From positions 1 through 64,000 of the forward strand of contig NZ_CP118262.1 of assembly GCF_013337045.2 (NCBI RefSeq): DNA of 64,000 nucleotides. The letters run 5' to 3'. The translations under genes and the position numbers were made by a program. Shown in pieces: positions 17,831-26,631 of this stretch (position 1 is the first letter of the stretch; each line of letters begins with the position of its first letter). Source of the DNA: Agrobacterium vitis (lineage in GTDB: Bacteria > Pseudomonadota > Alphaproteobacteria > Rhizobiales > Rhizobiaceae). Under the pieces are notes generated by a model. It was not told where the DNA came from. It saw only the letters and a program-made list of their open reading frames with translations, and ran no database searches.

Positions 17831-17848
17831 TTTAATTATATAATTAAA
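17831..17848. promoter_or_regulatory. Perfect AT palindrome, probable TtuA (LysR) binding site
   Basis: TTTAATTATATAATTAAA, an 18-bp perfect palindrome 17 bp from the ttuA start and 88 bp before ttuB. It contains the T-N11-A spacing of LysR boxes and sits where the shared divergent control site is expected. Confidence 0.7.
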
Positions 17849-17936
17849 GCATTGTGGATTGGGAGGAAAGTACGAATTAACGTCTTTCCCGAAGGCGCAG
17901 GAGGTGCGCCCAACGGATCATTGGGAGGAGTTCGCT

Positions 17937-19238
17937 ATGAACAGCGACCTGGAGACGCGCGTTCTGCGCAAAATCACTCTGCGCATCGTGCCATTTATCA
18001 TGCTGCTTTATTTTGTAGCGTTCCTGGACCGGGTGAATATCGGTTTCGCCGCACTGACCATGAACGAGGACCTTGGATTTTCCTCGACTGTCTTCGGTAT
18101 CGGAGCAGGCATCTTCTTCGTCGGCTACTTCCTGTTCGAAGTTCCGTCCAACCTCATTCTCAACAAAGTCGGTGCGCGCATCTGGATTGCCCGCGTCATG
18201 ATCACCTGGGGGATCGTGTCCGGCCTCATGGCGTTCGTACAGGGAACAACAAGTTTCTATGCGTTACGCTTCCTTCTCGGCGTTGCCGAGGCGGGCTTTT
18301 TCCCGGGGATTATCCTTTACCTGAGCTTCTGGTTTCCGGCTCGCCGACGTGCGGCAGTGACAGCGATTTTCATGGCCGCAGCCCCGCTTTCGACCGTCCT
18401 CGGTTCGCCGATCTCCGGAGCGCTCATGGAGATGCATGGTTTCCTCGGTCTTGCCGGCTGGCAGTGGATGTTCCTGATTGAAGCCGCTCCTGCGGTCATC
18501 CTCGGCGTCGTCGTCCTCTTTTACCTCACCGACCGTCCGGAAAAAGCCAAGTGGCTCTCGGAAGATGAGCGCAACTGGCTTGTGAAGACGATGAACGCTG
18601 AGCAGGCCGCAAAGGGCAAGGCCAGCCACAGCATTCTTGCAGGGCTCGCTGACATTCGGGTTATCGCGCTCGCCCTTGTCTATTTCGGTACGTCCGCCGG
18701 CCTTTACACCCTCGGCATCTGGGCGCCGCAGATCATCAAGGAGTTCGGCCTATCGTCCCTTCAGGTCGGCTTCATCAACGCAGTACCGGGCATTTTCGCA
18801 GTTGCTGCAATGGTTCTCTGGGCGCGTCATTCCGACAAGACCGGTGAACGGACCTGGCATGTCGTCGGCGCTTGTCTGCTTGCCGCCGTCGGGCTTGCAT
18901 TTGCCACGGGTGCGACAAGCGTCTTCACCGTCCTTATTGCGCTGACGCTGGTTAACATCGGGATTAGCTGCTCGAAGCCGCCGCTTTGGAGCATGCCCAC
19001 GCTCTTCCTGTCAGGACCAGCGGCCGCAGCCGGTATCGCTACCATCAACTCGATCGGCAACCTGGGCGGCTTCGTCGGCCCCTCGATGATCGGCTGGATC
19101 AAGGACACTACGGGCAGCTTTGCGGGCGGGCTCTACTTCGTCGCCGGTCTGCTGGTCGTATCCGCTATCGTGACGCTCGTGTTGTCGCGTACCGCACCGG
19201 AAAACGGGGGCAAAGTCGCCCCGGTCCAACATCGTTAA
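17937..19238 (+). CDS. ttuB: TtuB, MFS tartrate transporter
   Basis: 433 aa from ATG 17937 with a strong ggaggag site; the longer upstream frame is not needed. Twelve hydrophobic segments and the anion:cation symporter signature VAFLDRVNIGFAALTMNEDLGFS then GIFFVGYFLFEVPSNLILNKVGARIWIARVMITWG. This branch carries tartrate, galactonate and phthalate-type acids. Leads the ttuBCDE operon; ttuC begins 21 bp after its stop. Confidence 0.92.
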   Translation: MNSDLETRVLRKITLRIVPFIMLLYFVAFLDRVNIGFAALTMNEDLGFSSTVFGIGAGIFFVGYFLFEVPSNLILNKVGARIWIARVMITWGIVSGLMAFVQGTTSFYALRFLLGVAEAGFFPGIILYLSFWFPARRRAAVTAIFMAAAPLSTVLGSPISGALMEMHGFLGLAGWQWMFLIEAAPAVILGVVVLFYLTDRPEKAKWLSEDERNWLVKTMNAEQAAKGKASHSILAGLADIRVIALALVYFGTSAGLYTLGIWAPQIIKEFGLSSLQVGFINAVPGIFAVAAMVLWARHSDKTGERTWHVVGACLLAAVGLAFATGATSVFTVLIALTLVNIGISCSKPPLWSMPTLFLSGPAAAAGIATINSIGNLGGFVGPSMIGWIKDTTGSFAGGLYFVAGLLVVSAIVTLVLSRTAPENGGKVAPVQHR

Positions 19239-19259
19239 ATCTCAAAGTGGAGAAAAGAC

Positions 19260-20330
19260 ATGCGTGAATACAAGATTGCAGCGATCCCTGCGGATGGGAT
19301 TGGTCCTGAGGTTATAGCTGCGGGTCTTCAGGTTTTGGAGGCGCTGGAACAGCGCAGCGGTGACTTCAAGATCCATACCGAAACCTTCGACTGGGGTTCG
19401 GACTATTACAAGAAGCACGGCGTGATGATGCCGGCCGACGGGTTGGACAAGCTGAAGAAGTTCGATGCAATCTTCTTCGGTGCGGTCGGCGCCCCTGACG
19501 TTCCCGACCATATCACGCTCTGGGGCCTGCGCCTGCCGATCTGCCAGGGGTTCGACCAATACGCCAATGTGCGCCCGACGAAGATCCTGCCCGGCATCAC
19601 GCCACCCTTGCGCAATTGCGGTCCAGGCGATCTCGACTGGGTCATCGTGCGGGAGAATTCCGAAGGCGAGTATTCCGGCCATGGCGGCCGCGCCCATAGG
19701 GGCCTTCCGGAAGAGGTCGGCACGGAAGTGGCGATCTTCACCCGCGTCGGCGTGACCCGCATTATGCGCTACGCCTTCAAGCTGGCCCAGGCGCGCCCGC
19801 GCAAACTGCTGACTGTCGTCACCAAGTCGAACGCCCAGCGCCATGGCATGGTGATGTGGGACGAGATCGCGGCCGAAGTGGCGACGGAGTTCCCGGATGT
19901 CACCTGGGACAAGATGCTGGTCGATGCGATGACGGTGCGCATGACGCTGAAGCCGGAGACGTTGGATACGATCGTGGCGACCAATCTGCATGCCGACATC
20001 CTGTCGGATCTGGCTGGTGCTCTCGCTGGCAGCCTCGGGGTTGCGCCGACGGCCAACATCGACCCGGAGCGCCGTTTCCCATCAATGTTTGAGCCGATCC
20101 ACGGATCTGCCTTCGACATTACCGGCAAGGGTATCGCCAACCCGATCGCCACTTTCTGGACTGCCGCGCAGATGCTCGAGCATCTCGGTGAACGCGACGC
20201 CGCCGCACGGCTGATGAGCGCCGTCGAGCGCGTGACCGAAGCGGGCATCCTGACCCCCGATGTCGGCGGCACCGCCAACACCCGCCAAGTCACCGAAGCC
20301 GTATGCAACGCAATCGCAGGATCGAATATC
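19260..20330 (+). repeat. 1071-bp direct repeat, ttuC copy 1 (copy 2 at 25038-26108)
   Basis: No indels against copy 2. By eye there are seven substitutions, all within the first 345 bp; the remaining about 725 bp look identical. Only one changes an amino acid (Lys to Thr in GLDKLKKFD). The repeat begins at the start codon and ends a few codons before the stop, so it tracks the gene and not a transposon. Confidence 0.9.
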
Positions 20331-20354
20331 TTGAAGATGGCCGCTGCAGAATGA
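19260..20354 (+). CDS. ttuC: Tartrate dehydrogenase/decarboxylase, copy 1
   Basis: NAD-dependent beta-decarboxylating dehydrogenase of the IMDH/ICDH fold, 364 aa (MREYKIAAIPADGIGPEVIAAGLQVLEAL). VIVRENSEGEYSG and the metal-binding Asp region VDAMTVR...NLHADILSDLAGALAGSLGVAPTANI are clear. Tartrate dehydrogenases convert tartrate to oxaloglycolate and catalyse decarboxylation to glycerate or related products. The first 1071 bp are almost identical to copy 2 at 25038. The last seven residues (LKMAAAE) are unique, and the stop overlaps ttuD by ATGA. Confidence 0.95.
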   Translation: MREYKIAAIPADGIGPEVIAAGLQVLEALEQRSGDFKIHTETFDWGSDYYKKHGVMMPADGLDKLKKFDAIFFGAVGAPDVPDHITLWGLRLPICQGFDQYANVRPTKILPGITPPLRNCGPGDLDWVIVRENSEGEYSGHGGRAHRGLPEEVGTEVAIFTRVGVTRIMRYAFKLAQARPRKLLTVVTKSNAQRHGMVMWDEIAAEVATEFPDVTWDKMLVDAMTVRMTLKPETLDTIVATNLHADILSDLAGALAGSLGVAPTANIDPERRFPSMFEPIHGSAFDITGKGIANPIATFWTAAQMLEHLGERDAAARLMSAVERVTEAGILTPDVGGTANTRQVTEAVCNAIAGSNILKMAAAE

Positions 20355-21619
20355 CCTGGAACGATGTGTCCGCTCGCCAGGTGCTGCGTCGAATTTTCGA
20401 CGCAGCCGTTGCCAGCGCGGATCCGAAAATAGCTGTTGTCAACAACCTCCCAGAGCGTCCCAGAGGTCGCTGCGTTGTGGTGGGAGCGGGCAAGGCGTCG
20501 GCTGCGATGGCGGCTGCGGTCGACGCCGCCTGGCCCGATGTCGATCTCTCGGGCATCGTGGTCACTCGCTACGGCCACGCCGTTCCGGCGGGACGCATCG
20601 AAATCCTGGAGGCCTCCCACCCCGTCCCGGATGAGATGAGCATCAAGGCTGCAGAGAAGATTTTCGCTGCGGTTCAGGGCCTTGGTCCGGACGATCTCGT
20701 GGTGGCTCTCATCTCCGGCGGCGGTTCGTCATTGCTTGTATCGCCTACGGGCAAGATGACTTTGACCGACAAAAGGGCGGTCAATCAGGCGCTGCTTGCC
20801 AGCGGTGCCACCATCTCCGAGATGAATACCGTCCGCAAGCATCTTTCCGCTATCAAGGGAGGCCATCTGGCCCGCGCAGCACTGCCGGCAAAACTGGTGA
20901 CACTGATCATCTCCGACGTGCCGGGTGATGATCCATCGGAGATCGCCTCGGGTCCAACGGTCGCGGATCCTACCACTTTGGCAGACGCAGCAGCCATCAT
21001 CGCCCGCTACGGAATTGACCTGCCCGAGTCTGCGCGCGCAGTGCTTGTGCAAGGCAACGAGACGCCTAAGGCAGGGGAGGTCGCAGGCGAGATTCGGCTG
21101 GTTGCTGCCCCCTCGATAGCGCTCGAAGCGGCCGCCGCGGCCGCGCTAGATGCCGGTTTGTGTCCACTTATCCTCGGAGATGCCCTGGAAGGTGAGGCTC
21201 GCGAAATGGGGCGTGTCATGGCAGGCATCGCACTCTCCGCCCGCGACAAGGGCCTGCCTGTAGCAGCACCTGCCGTCATCCTGTCCGGTGGTGAGAGTAC
21301 CGTTTCCCTTGGTGCCATGACCGAGGGGCGCGGTGGGAGAAACACGGAGTTTCTTCTCAGTCTTGCGGTTGCCCTTAAGGGAGCTTCCGGCATCTGGGCC
21401 ATCGCCGGTGATACTGATGGTATCGACGGTGTCGAGGATGCTGCCGGTGCGCTGGTCGCGCCGGACAGTCTTATCCGAATGCGCGATGCTGGTATCGATC
21501 CACGGGCGACCTTGTCTGCCCATGATAGTTACACGGCCTTCAAGGCCATCGGCGACCTGGTGGTCACAGGCCCAACGCTTACGAACGTCAACGACATCCG
21601 CGCAATTCTCATAGGTTAG
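20351..21619 (+). CDS. ttuD: TtuD, MOFRL-family hydroxypyruvate reductase / glycerate 2-kinase
   Basis: 422 aa from the ATG that overlaps the ttuC stop (ATGA), giving translational coupling. GAGKASAAMAAAVDAAWP near residue 40, ISGGGSSLLVSP, and a C-terminal MOFRL-like domain with ILSGGESTVSL and GRGGRNTEFLLSLA are diagnostic of the type-II glycerate kinase/MOFRL family. In ttu clusters TtuD is called hydroxypyruvate reductase; members of this family are glycerate 2-kinases. Either converts the TtuC product toward lower glycolysis. Confidence 0.92.
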   Translation: MTWNDVSARQVLRRIFDAAVASADPKIAVVNNLPERPRGRCVVVGAGKASAAMAAAVDAAWPDVDLSGIVVTRYGHAVPAGRIEILEASHPVPDEMSIKAAEKIFAAVQGLGPDDLVVALISGGGSSLLVSPTGKMTLTDKRAVNQALLASGATISEMNTVRKHLSAIKGGHLARAALPAKLVTLIISDVPGDDPSEIASGPTVADPTTLADAAAIIARYGIDLPESARAVLVQGNETPKAGEVAGEIRLVAAPSIALEAAAAAALDAGLCPLILGDALEGEAREMGRVMAGIALSARDKGLPVAAPAVILSGGESTVSLGAMTEGRGGRNTEFLLSLAVALKGASGIWAIAGDTDGIDGVEDAAGALVAPDSLIRMRDAGIDPRATLSAHDSYTAFKAIGDLVVTGPTLTNVNDIRAILIG

Positions 21620-21627
21620 GTTTGGAC

Positions 21628-23076
21628 ATGTTCATACGCAACAACCGGCGATCAAAGATCGTCGCGACGGTCGGACCGGCGTCAAGTTCGCCCGACATGC
21701 TTCGCTCACTGTTTCTCGCCGGTGTCGATACGTTCCGCCTGAATTTCAGCCATGGTGCCCGGGCCGATCACGCGGAAGTCTATAGGAACATCCGAGCTCT
21801 TGAGCAGGAGCATGATGCTGCTATCGCCGTGCTGCAGGATCTTCAGGGTCCGAAGATCCGGATCGGAGTTCTGGCACATGGCAGGCTCGATCTCGCACTT
21901 GGATCCACCATCGGATTTATCCTTGGCCGTGAGGGTGGTGAAGGAATGAACGATATTCCGCTACCTCATCGGGAAATCTTCGAGGTGGCGGTGCCCGGAA
22001 TGGACCTCCTGATCGACGACGGTAGAATAAAAGTCCGGATCATGGAGGTGATGGACGGGCGGCTTGTTTGCGAGGTCCTCAATGGAGGCGCCTTGTCGAA
22101 CCGCAAGGGTGTCAACGTGCCCGGCGCTGTCCTGGACATTTCCCCGCTCACGGCGAAAGATCGTGAGGACCTGGAATTCGGGCTCGAGCTTGGCGTCGAC
22201 TGGGTCGCACTTTCTTTCGTTCAGCGGGCACGCGACATGATCGAAGCCCGGTCCCTCGTTGGAGACAGGGCTGGCCTCATTGCCAAGATCGAGAAGCCGT
22301 CTGCCCTCGATGACATCGAGGATATTGTCAGGCTTTCGGACAGCGTCATGGTTGCGCGAGGTGATCTCGGCGTGGAGATCCCGCCGGAGGACGTTCCGGG
22401 CAAGCAGAAGGAAATCATCCGTGCATGCCGGCTAGCGGCCAAGCCCGTGATTGTCGCCACACAGATGCTCGACTCGATGGTGAGTTCGCCAACGCCGACG
22501 CGCGCTGAAGCCTCGGACGTTGCCGGTGCCATCTATGATGGGGCAGATGCCGTCATGCTTTCCGCCGAGACCGCAACAGGCGCCTACCCGGTGGAGGCGG
22601 TCGAAATTATGAACCGGATCATCGAGAAGACGGAGAAGCACAAGCACTACCGGCCGATCCTTGAGGCAACGGAACCCGATGTCGCTCAATCACCGCCGCA
22701 TGCAGTTGCCACTGCAGCAGCCAACGTTGCCGTGGCTCTGGGATCGCCGGTTGTGGTGGCCTATACATCGAGCGGAACAACCGCGGCCAGAATTTCGCGT
22801 GCCAGACCGGCATTGCCAATTCTGGCTCTCACTCCGTCCGAACAAGTCGCGCGCCGGCTCAACATGTTCTGGGGGGTTGTCGGCGTGCGATCACAAGATG
22901 TCCACACCTATGAGGCGTCGCTGATTCATGCGCAACAGGCGGTGCAGGAAGCAAAGCTGGCAAGTCCCTCCGATCACATTGTCATCGTGGCGGGATTTCC
23001 ATTTGCGCAACAGGGCAGCACCAACAATCTCCGCGTCGTTCAGATCGCCGCAACCGACAACCTAGAGATTGCGTAG
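21628..23076 (+). CDS. ttuE: TtuE, pyruvate kinase
   Basis: 482 aa if started at ATG 21628; a TTG two codons earlier is possible. RRSKIVATVGPASSSPDMLRSLFLAGVDTFRLNFSHG at the N-terminus, the Lys-containing IAKIEKPSALDDIEDI, MVARGDLGVEIPPEDVP, and TQMLDSMVSSPTPTRAEASDVA are full pyruvate kinase signatures. Removes phosphoenolpyruvate formed from 2-phosphoglycerate. It follows ttuD by 8 bp. Its 3' end overlaps the convergent gntR gene by 15 bp. Confidence 0.95.
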   Translation: MFIRNNRRSKIVATVGPASSSPDMLRSLFLAGVDTFRLNFSHGARADHAEVYRNIRALEQEHDAAIAVLQDLQGPKIRIGVLAHGRLDLALGSTIGFILGREGGEGMNDIPLPHREIFEVAVPGMDLLIDDGRIKVRIMEVMDGRLVCEVLNGGALSNRKGVNVPGAVLDISPLTAKDREDLEFGLELGVDWVALSFVQRARDMIEARSLVGDRAGLIAKIEKPSALDDIEDIVRLSDSVMVARGDLGVEIPPEDVPGKQKEIIRACRLAAKPVIVATQMLDSMVSSPTPTRAEASDVAGAIYDGADAVMLSAETATGAYPVEAVEIMNRIIEKTEKHKHYRPILEATEPDVAQSPPHAVATAAANVAVALGSPVVVAYTSSGTTAARISRARPALPILALTPSEQVARRLNMFWGVVGVRSQDVHTYEASLIHAQQAVQEAKLASPSDHIVIVAGFPFAQQGSTNNLRVVQIAATDNLEIA

Positions 23077-23805
23077 ATTGTATCGAGCAATAAGGGGGAT
23101 CAATGCGTCATGAGCATGTTTGCGGTGCAGCCGTGCGGCGCGGCTCGCCGCATCCCCATCACCCTGCTCGATTGCTTCTATGATTTCCGCATGCTCACCG
23201 GCCGAGTGCAGCGGCAAGGGCCGTAGGTTGAGGGTGAACATGCGGGCGCGATGCAATTGATCGGCGACGGTCCCCGCCATCCGCATGAGGCGGCTGTTTC
23301 CGCTCTCTACTACGAGAGTCTGATGAAAATCCTCGTCGGCCACAGCCCATCGTGGAAGGTCGTTGTCGGCCAATGCCTCAATCATCCGCTTTGTGGCGGC
23401 CTTCAGAAGCTGGATGACGGGCGCGCGTTCCTCCATCGGCAGCCGGGCGAGCCGTGCCGCCGCGGCACCCTCGAGCGCGGTGATGACTTCGTAGATTTCT
23501 TCGATGTCCGCGGGAGACAGGGCGCAGATGATGATGCCCTTCTTGGGAAGTATCCGGACCAGTCCGTCTTCCTGCAGTCGCGCCATGGCTTCGTGCACCG
23601 GGGTTCGGCTCATGCCGAGCTGACGCGCAATTTCAATTTCTGCGGCTTGGTACCCGGGGGGAAACGCATTGGAGCGTATCGCCTCCTTGATGGCGAGATA
23701 GGCGGCAGAAACCCGACCCGAACCGTTGATGTCGGAGTTTGCTGAATTCTGTTCTGTGGCCGGATCGCGTGGCGCGGCTCCGGGAATGTCGATCGTCCTG
23801 ATCAT
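23062..23805 (-). CDS. GntR-family regulator, FCD-domain branch
   Basis: 247 aa: winged helix with GYQAAEIEIARQLGMSRTPVHEAMARLQEDGLVRILPKKGIII (about 50-93) and a C-terminal FCD helical domain (EEIYEVITALEGAAAARLARLP..., DEDFHQTLVVESGNSRLMRM, HAEIIEAIEQGD). FCD regulators bind carboxylic acids via a metal. Divergent from tctC with a CTTGCATGCAAG palindrome between them, so it probably controls the second tartrate unit. Confidence 0.92.
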   Translation of the reverse strand: MIRTIDIPGAAPRDPATEQNSANSDINGSGRVSAAYLAIKEAIRSNAFPPGYQAAEIEIARQLGMSRTPVHEAMARLQEDGLVRILPKKGIIICALSPADIEEIYEVITALEGAAAARLARLPMEERAPVIQLLKAATKRMIEALADNDLPRWAVADEDFHQTLVVESGNSRLMRMAGTVADQLHRARMFTLNLRPLPLHSAGEHAEIIEAIEQGDGDAASRAARLHRKHAHDALIPLIARYNLRNL

Positions 23806-23886
23806 GAACTGCCTGTCGTTGTTTCAAGGCTCGTTATAGCCGCTCTCCTGGAGCTTGACAAACGGGCGCGCATCAATAAATGTAAG

Positions 23887-23898
23887 CTTGCATGCAAG
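23887..23898. promoter_or_regulatory. Probable GntR operator
   Basis: Perfect 12-bp palindrome CTTGCATGCAAG between gntR (start 23805) and tctC (start 23954). FCD-type GntR proteins often bind short palindromes of the TNGTNNNACNA / TTGCATGCAA kind. Confidence 0.6.
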
Positions 23899-23953
23899 AT
23901 AGCATGGAAAAGGATGTGGAGGCATCCTTCGCGATCTCAGGGAGGAAAGCGCG

Positions 23954-24922
23954 ATGAAAAAGGTACTGTTGTCCCTCACAGGTGTCCTGTTTGCCATGTC
24001 CAGCCATATGGTGCTGGCGCAGGAGAACTATCCTGATCGACCCATCACAATCGTGGTGCCTGCAGCGGCAGGTGGACCGAGTGACACCGTGGCGCGCCTG
24101 GTGGCGCAGTCGATGTCCACGACCCTTGGCCAGCAGGTGCTGATCGAAAACATGGGCGGCGCTGGCGGCTCGCTTGGTGCCGCAACAGTGGCGCAGGCGG
24201 ACCCCGATGGCTACCGGTTGCTGCTCTACCATATCGGGGTGGCCACTTTCGCTGCGCTCTACCCGAACCTGACCTACAAGCCGATCGAAGACTTTTCGAG
24301 CGTCGGGCTGATTACCGAGGTCCCGATGACGGTCGTCGGCAGGAAGGACTTCGAGCCGAAGACGTTCACCGATCTCCTCTCCTATGTGAAGGCAAACGGG
24401 CCTGCCGTCACCTTCGGGACCGCCGGCACGGGTGCCGTTTCCGATCTCTGCGGCAGGTTGCTGCAGGACGCGCTCGGCACCAAGATCACTCTGGTCCCTT
24501 ACAAGGGCATGGGCCCCGCAATGACCGATCTCATTGGAGGTCGCATCGATCTCGCCTGCGACCAGACGACCAACACCACGACCCAGATCAAGGCCGGTGA
24601 GGTTCATCCCTATGCGGTGACAACGAAGGCGCGGATTGGCGTGCTGCCAGATCTTCCGACTGTGGAAGAGAGCGGCCTGCAAGGGTTCGAGCTCAGTGCC
24701 TGGCATGCGCTCTGGGCACCCAAGGAAACGCCTGAAGCCATCCGCAGCAAGCTTGCGGAAGCGTTGCGCGCCGCACTCAAGGATCCGGTCGTGATCGAGC
24801 GTTTTGCGAGCCTTGGAACCGCACCGGTATCGGAAGATCTGGCGACACCGGCGGCGCTTGACCAGAAGTTCGCGTCTGAAGTCGAGCGACTGACGAAGCT
24901 GATCAGCGAAAGCGGCAAGTAA
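23954..24922 (+). CDS. tctC: TctC-type periplasmic solute receptor (tripartite tricarboxylate transporter)
   Basis: 322-aa Bug/TctC receptor with signal peptide (MKKVLLSLTGVLFAMSSHMVLAQ) and the family start YPDRPITIVVPAAAGGPSDTVARLVAQ. VTFGTAGTGAVSDL and DLIGGRIDLACDQ are typical binding-site loops. Captures a carboxylate, here presumably tartrate, and delivers it to TctAB. Separated from the tctBA genes by the second ttuC, an unusual arrangement for this transporter. Confidence 0.93.
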   Translation: MKKVLLSLTGVLFAMSSHMVLAQENYPDRPITIVVPAAAGGPSDTVARLVAQSMSTTLGQQVLIENMGGAGGSLGAATVAQADPDGYRLLLYHIGVATFAALYPNLTYKPIEDFSSVGLITEVPMTVVGRKDFEPKTFTDLLSYVKANGPAVTFGTAGTGAVSDLCGRLLQDALGTKITLVPYKGMGPAMTDLIGGRIDLACDQTTNTTTQIKAGEVHPYAVTTKARIGVLPDLPTVEESGLQGFELSAWHALWAPKETPEAIRSKLAEALRAALKDPVVIERFASLGTAPVSEDLATPAALDQKFASEVERLTKLISESGK

Positions 24923-24933
24923 CCTCGGTTTGG

Positions 24934-24958
24934 TCGGCGGCTGAGAATAAGCCGCCGA
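24934..24958 (+). promoter_or_regulatory. Stable hairpin between tctC and second ttuC
   Basis: Perfect 9-bp stem tcggcggct / agccgccga around a 7-nt loop, 11 bp after the tctC stop, with no T-run after it. Likely an mRNA-stabilising or partial attenuation structure that keeps the receptor transcript more abundant than the downstream genes. Confidence 0.55.
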
Positions 24959-25037
24959 TCCATCATTCGTCATGGCCACGGGCCATGCGTCCGGCGCTTG
25001 ACCTGAGCGCTAGCCCTTGAACAGGAGCGAACTTCCC

Positions 25038-26108
25038 ATGCGTGAATACAAGATTGCAGCGATCCCTGCGGATGGGATTGGTCCTGAGGTTATAGCTGCG
25101 GGTCTTCAGGTTCTGGAGGCGCTGGAACAGCGCAGCGGCGACTTCAAGATCCATACCGAAACCTTCGACTGGGGTTCGGACTATTACAAGAAGCACGGCG
25201 TGATGATGCCGGCCGACGGGCTGGACACGCTGAAGAAGTTCGATGCGATCTTCTTCGGTGCGGTCGGCGCCCCTGACGTTCCCGACCATATCACGCTCTG
25301 GGGCCTGCGCCTGCCGATCTGCCAGGGGTTCGACCAGTACGCCAATGTGCGCCCGACGAAGATCCTGCCCGGCATCACGCCGCCCTTGCGCAATTGCGGT
25401 CCAGGCGATCTCGACTGGGTCATCGTGCGGGAGAATTCCGAAGGCGAGTATTCCGGCCATGGCGGCCGCGCCCATAGGGGCCTTCCGGAAGAGGTCGGCA
25501 CGGAAGTGGCGATCTTCACCCGCGTCGGCGTGACCCGCATTATGCGCTACGCCTTCAAGCTGGCCCAGGCGCGCCCGCGCAAACTGCTGACTGTCGTCAC
25601 CAAGTCGAACGCCCAGCGCCATGGCATGGTGATGTGGGACGAGATCGCGGCCGAAGTGGCGACGGAGTTCCCGGATGTCACCTGGGACAAGATGCTGGTC
25701 GATGCGATGACGGTGCGCATGACGCTGAAGCCGGAGACGTTGGATACGATCGTGGCGACCAATCTGCATGCCGACATCCTGTCGGATCTGGCTGGTGCTC
25801 TCGCTGGCAGCCTCGGGGTTGCGCCGACGGCCAACATCGACCCGGAGCGCCGTTTCCCATCAATGTTTGAGCCGATCCACGGATCTGCCTTCGACATTAC
25901 CGGCAAGGGTATCGCCAACCCGATCGCCACTTTCTGGACTGCCGCGCAGATGCTCGAGCATCTCGGTGAACGCGACGCCGCCGCACGGCTGATGAGCGCC
26001 GTCGAGCGCGTGACCGAAGCGGGCATCCTGACCCCCGATGTCGGCGGCACCGCCAACACCCGCCAAGTCACCGAAGCCGTATGCAACGCAATCGCAGGAT
26101 CGAATATC
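25038..26108 (+). repeat. 1071-bp direct repeat, ttuC copy 2
   Basis: Partner of 19260-20330, same orientation, 5.8 kb apart; recombination between them would delete ttuD, ttuE, gntR and tctC. Confidence 0.9.
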
Positions 26109-26114
26109 ATCTGA
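25038..26114 (+). CDS. ttuC: Tartrate dehydrogenase/decarboxylase, copy 2
   Basis: 358 aa, same protein as the ttuC at 19260 except for Lys to Thr at about residue 64 and a shorter C-terminus ending NII. Good ribosome site (acaggagcg) before the ATG at 25038. It lies inside the tripartite transporter operon, between tctC and tctB. All active-site segments are intact, so both copies should be functional. Two ttuC genes in one tartrate region raise gene dose or place the enzyme under two regulators. Confidence 0.94.
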   Translation: MREYKIAAIPADGIGPEVIAAGLQVLEALEQRSGDFKIHTETFDWGSDYYKKHGVMMPADGLDTLKKFDAIFFGAVGAPDVPDHITLWGLRLPICQGFDQYANVRPTKILPGITPPLRNCGPGDLDWVIVRENSEGEYSGHGGRAHRGLPEEVGTEVAIFTRVGVTRIMRYAFKLAQARPRKLLTVVTKSNAQRHGMVMWDEIAAEVATEFPDVTWDKMLVDAMTVRMTLKPETLDTIVATNLHADILSDLAGALAGSLGVAPTANIDPERRFPSMFEPIHGSAFDITGKGIANPIATFWTAAQMLEHLGERDAAARLMSAVERVTEAGILTPDVGGTANTRQVTEAVCNAIAGSNII

Positions 26115-26153
26115 ACGGGAGGACCGTCAGGGGACGCCAGAGGGGAGGAGACC

Positions 26154-26621
26154 ATGGCTACACTCGAAAAGTACACCCGGAAAAACCTGATTGCCGGTGG
26201 CATCTTCATCGCCATCGCGGCCTCGTTCGCTGTGCAGGGTCTAAGATATGAGTTCGGGACCGCGACCCAGATGGGCCCGGGCTTTTTCCCGGTGGTGCTC
26301 GCTTTCGTATTGGGCGCACTAGGCGTCGTCATCGGCCTTGATGGCTTGCGCAGTGAGCCGGAGCCGACCGATGGTTCCGTGCCCTGGCGCGGGCTCGTCC
26401 TTATCTGTCTGGCACTTGCCATCTTTGCGGCCGGAGCCCGCGATCTTGGGCTCGTACCCGTCGTCCTGCTGTGCACGTTCATGACGGCACTCGCGTCTCG
26501 CCGAAACTCGCTGGTATCGGCGGCTATGATGGCCGCCGTCATTGCCACTCTTTGCTATCTGGTCTTCAAGGTCGGGCTGGCAGTTGCCATTCCGACATTC
26601 GGGCCGGTTTTCGGACTATGA
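26154..26621 (+). CDS. tctB: TctB, small membrane subunit of tripartite tricarboxylate transporter
   Basis: 155-aa membrane protein with about four hydrophobic segments. KNLIAGGIFIAIAASFAVQGLRYEFGTATQMGPGFFPVVLAFVLGALGVVIG is the standard TctB opening. Partner of the large TctA subunit. A ggggaggag ribosome site precedes the ATG. tctA begins 10 bp after its stop. Confidence 0.93.
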   Translation: MATLEKYTRKNLIAGGIFIAIAASFAVQGLRYEFGTATQMGPGFFPVVLAFVLGALGVVIGLDGLRSEPEPTDGSVPWRGLVLICLALAIFAAGARDLGLVPVVLLCTFMTALASRRNSLVSAAMMAAVIATLCYLVFKVGLAVAIPTFGPVFGL

Positions 26622-26631
26622 GGTGCTCACC

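Noticed and set aside
25547..26548. Long open frame antisense to the second ttuC (and its twin at 19769-20620)
   Set aside because: High-GC shadow frames opposite ttuC; no family, no start signals, and the sense gene is certain.
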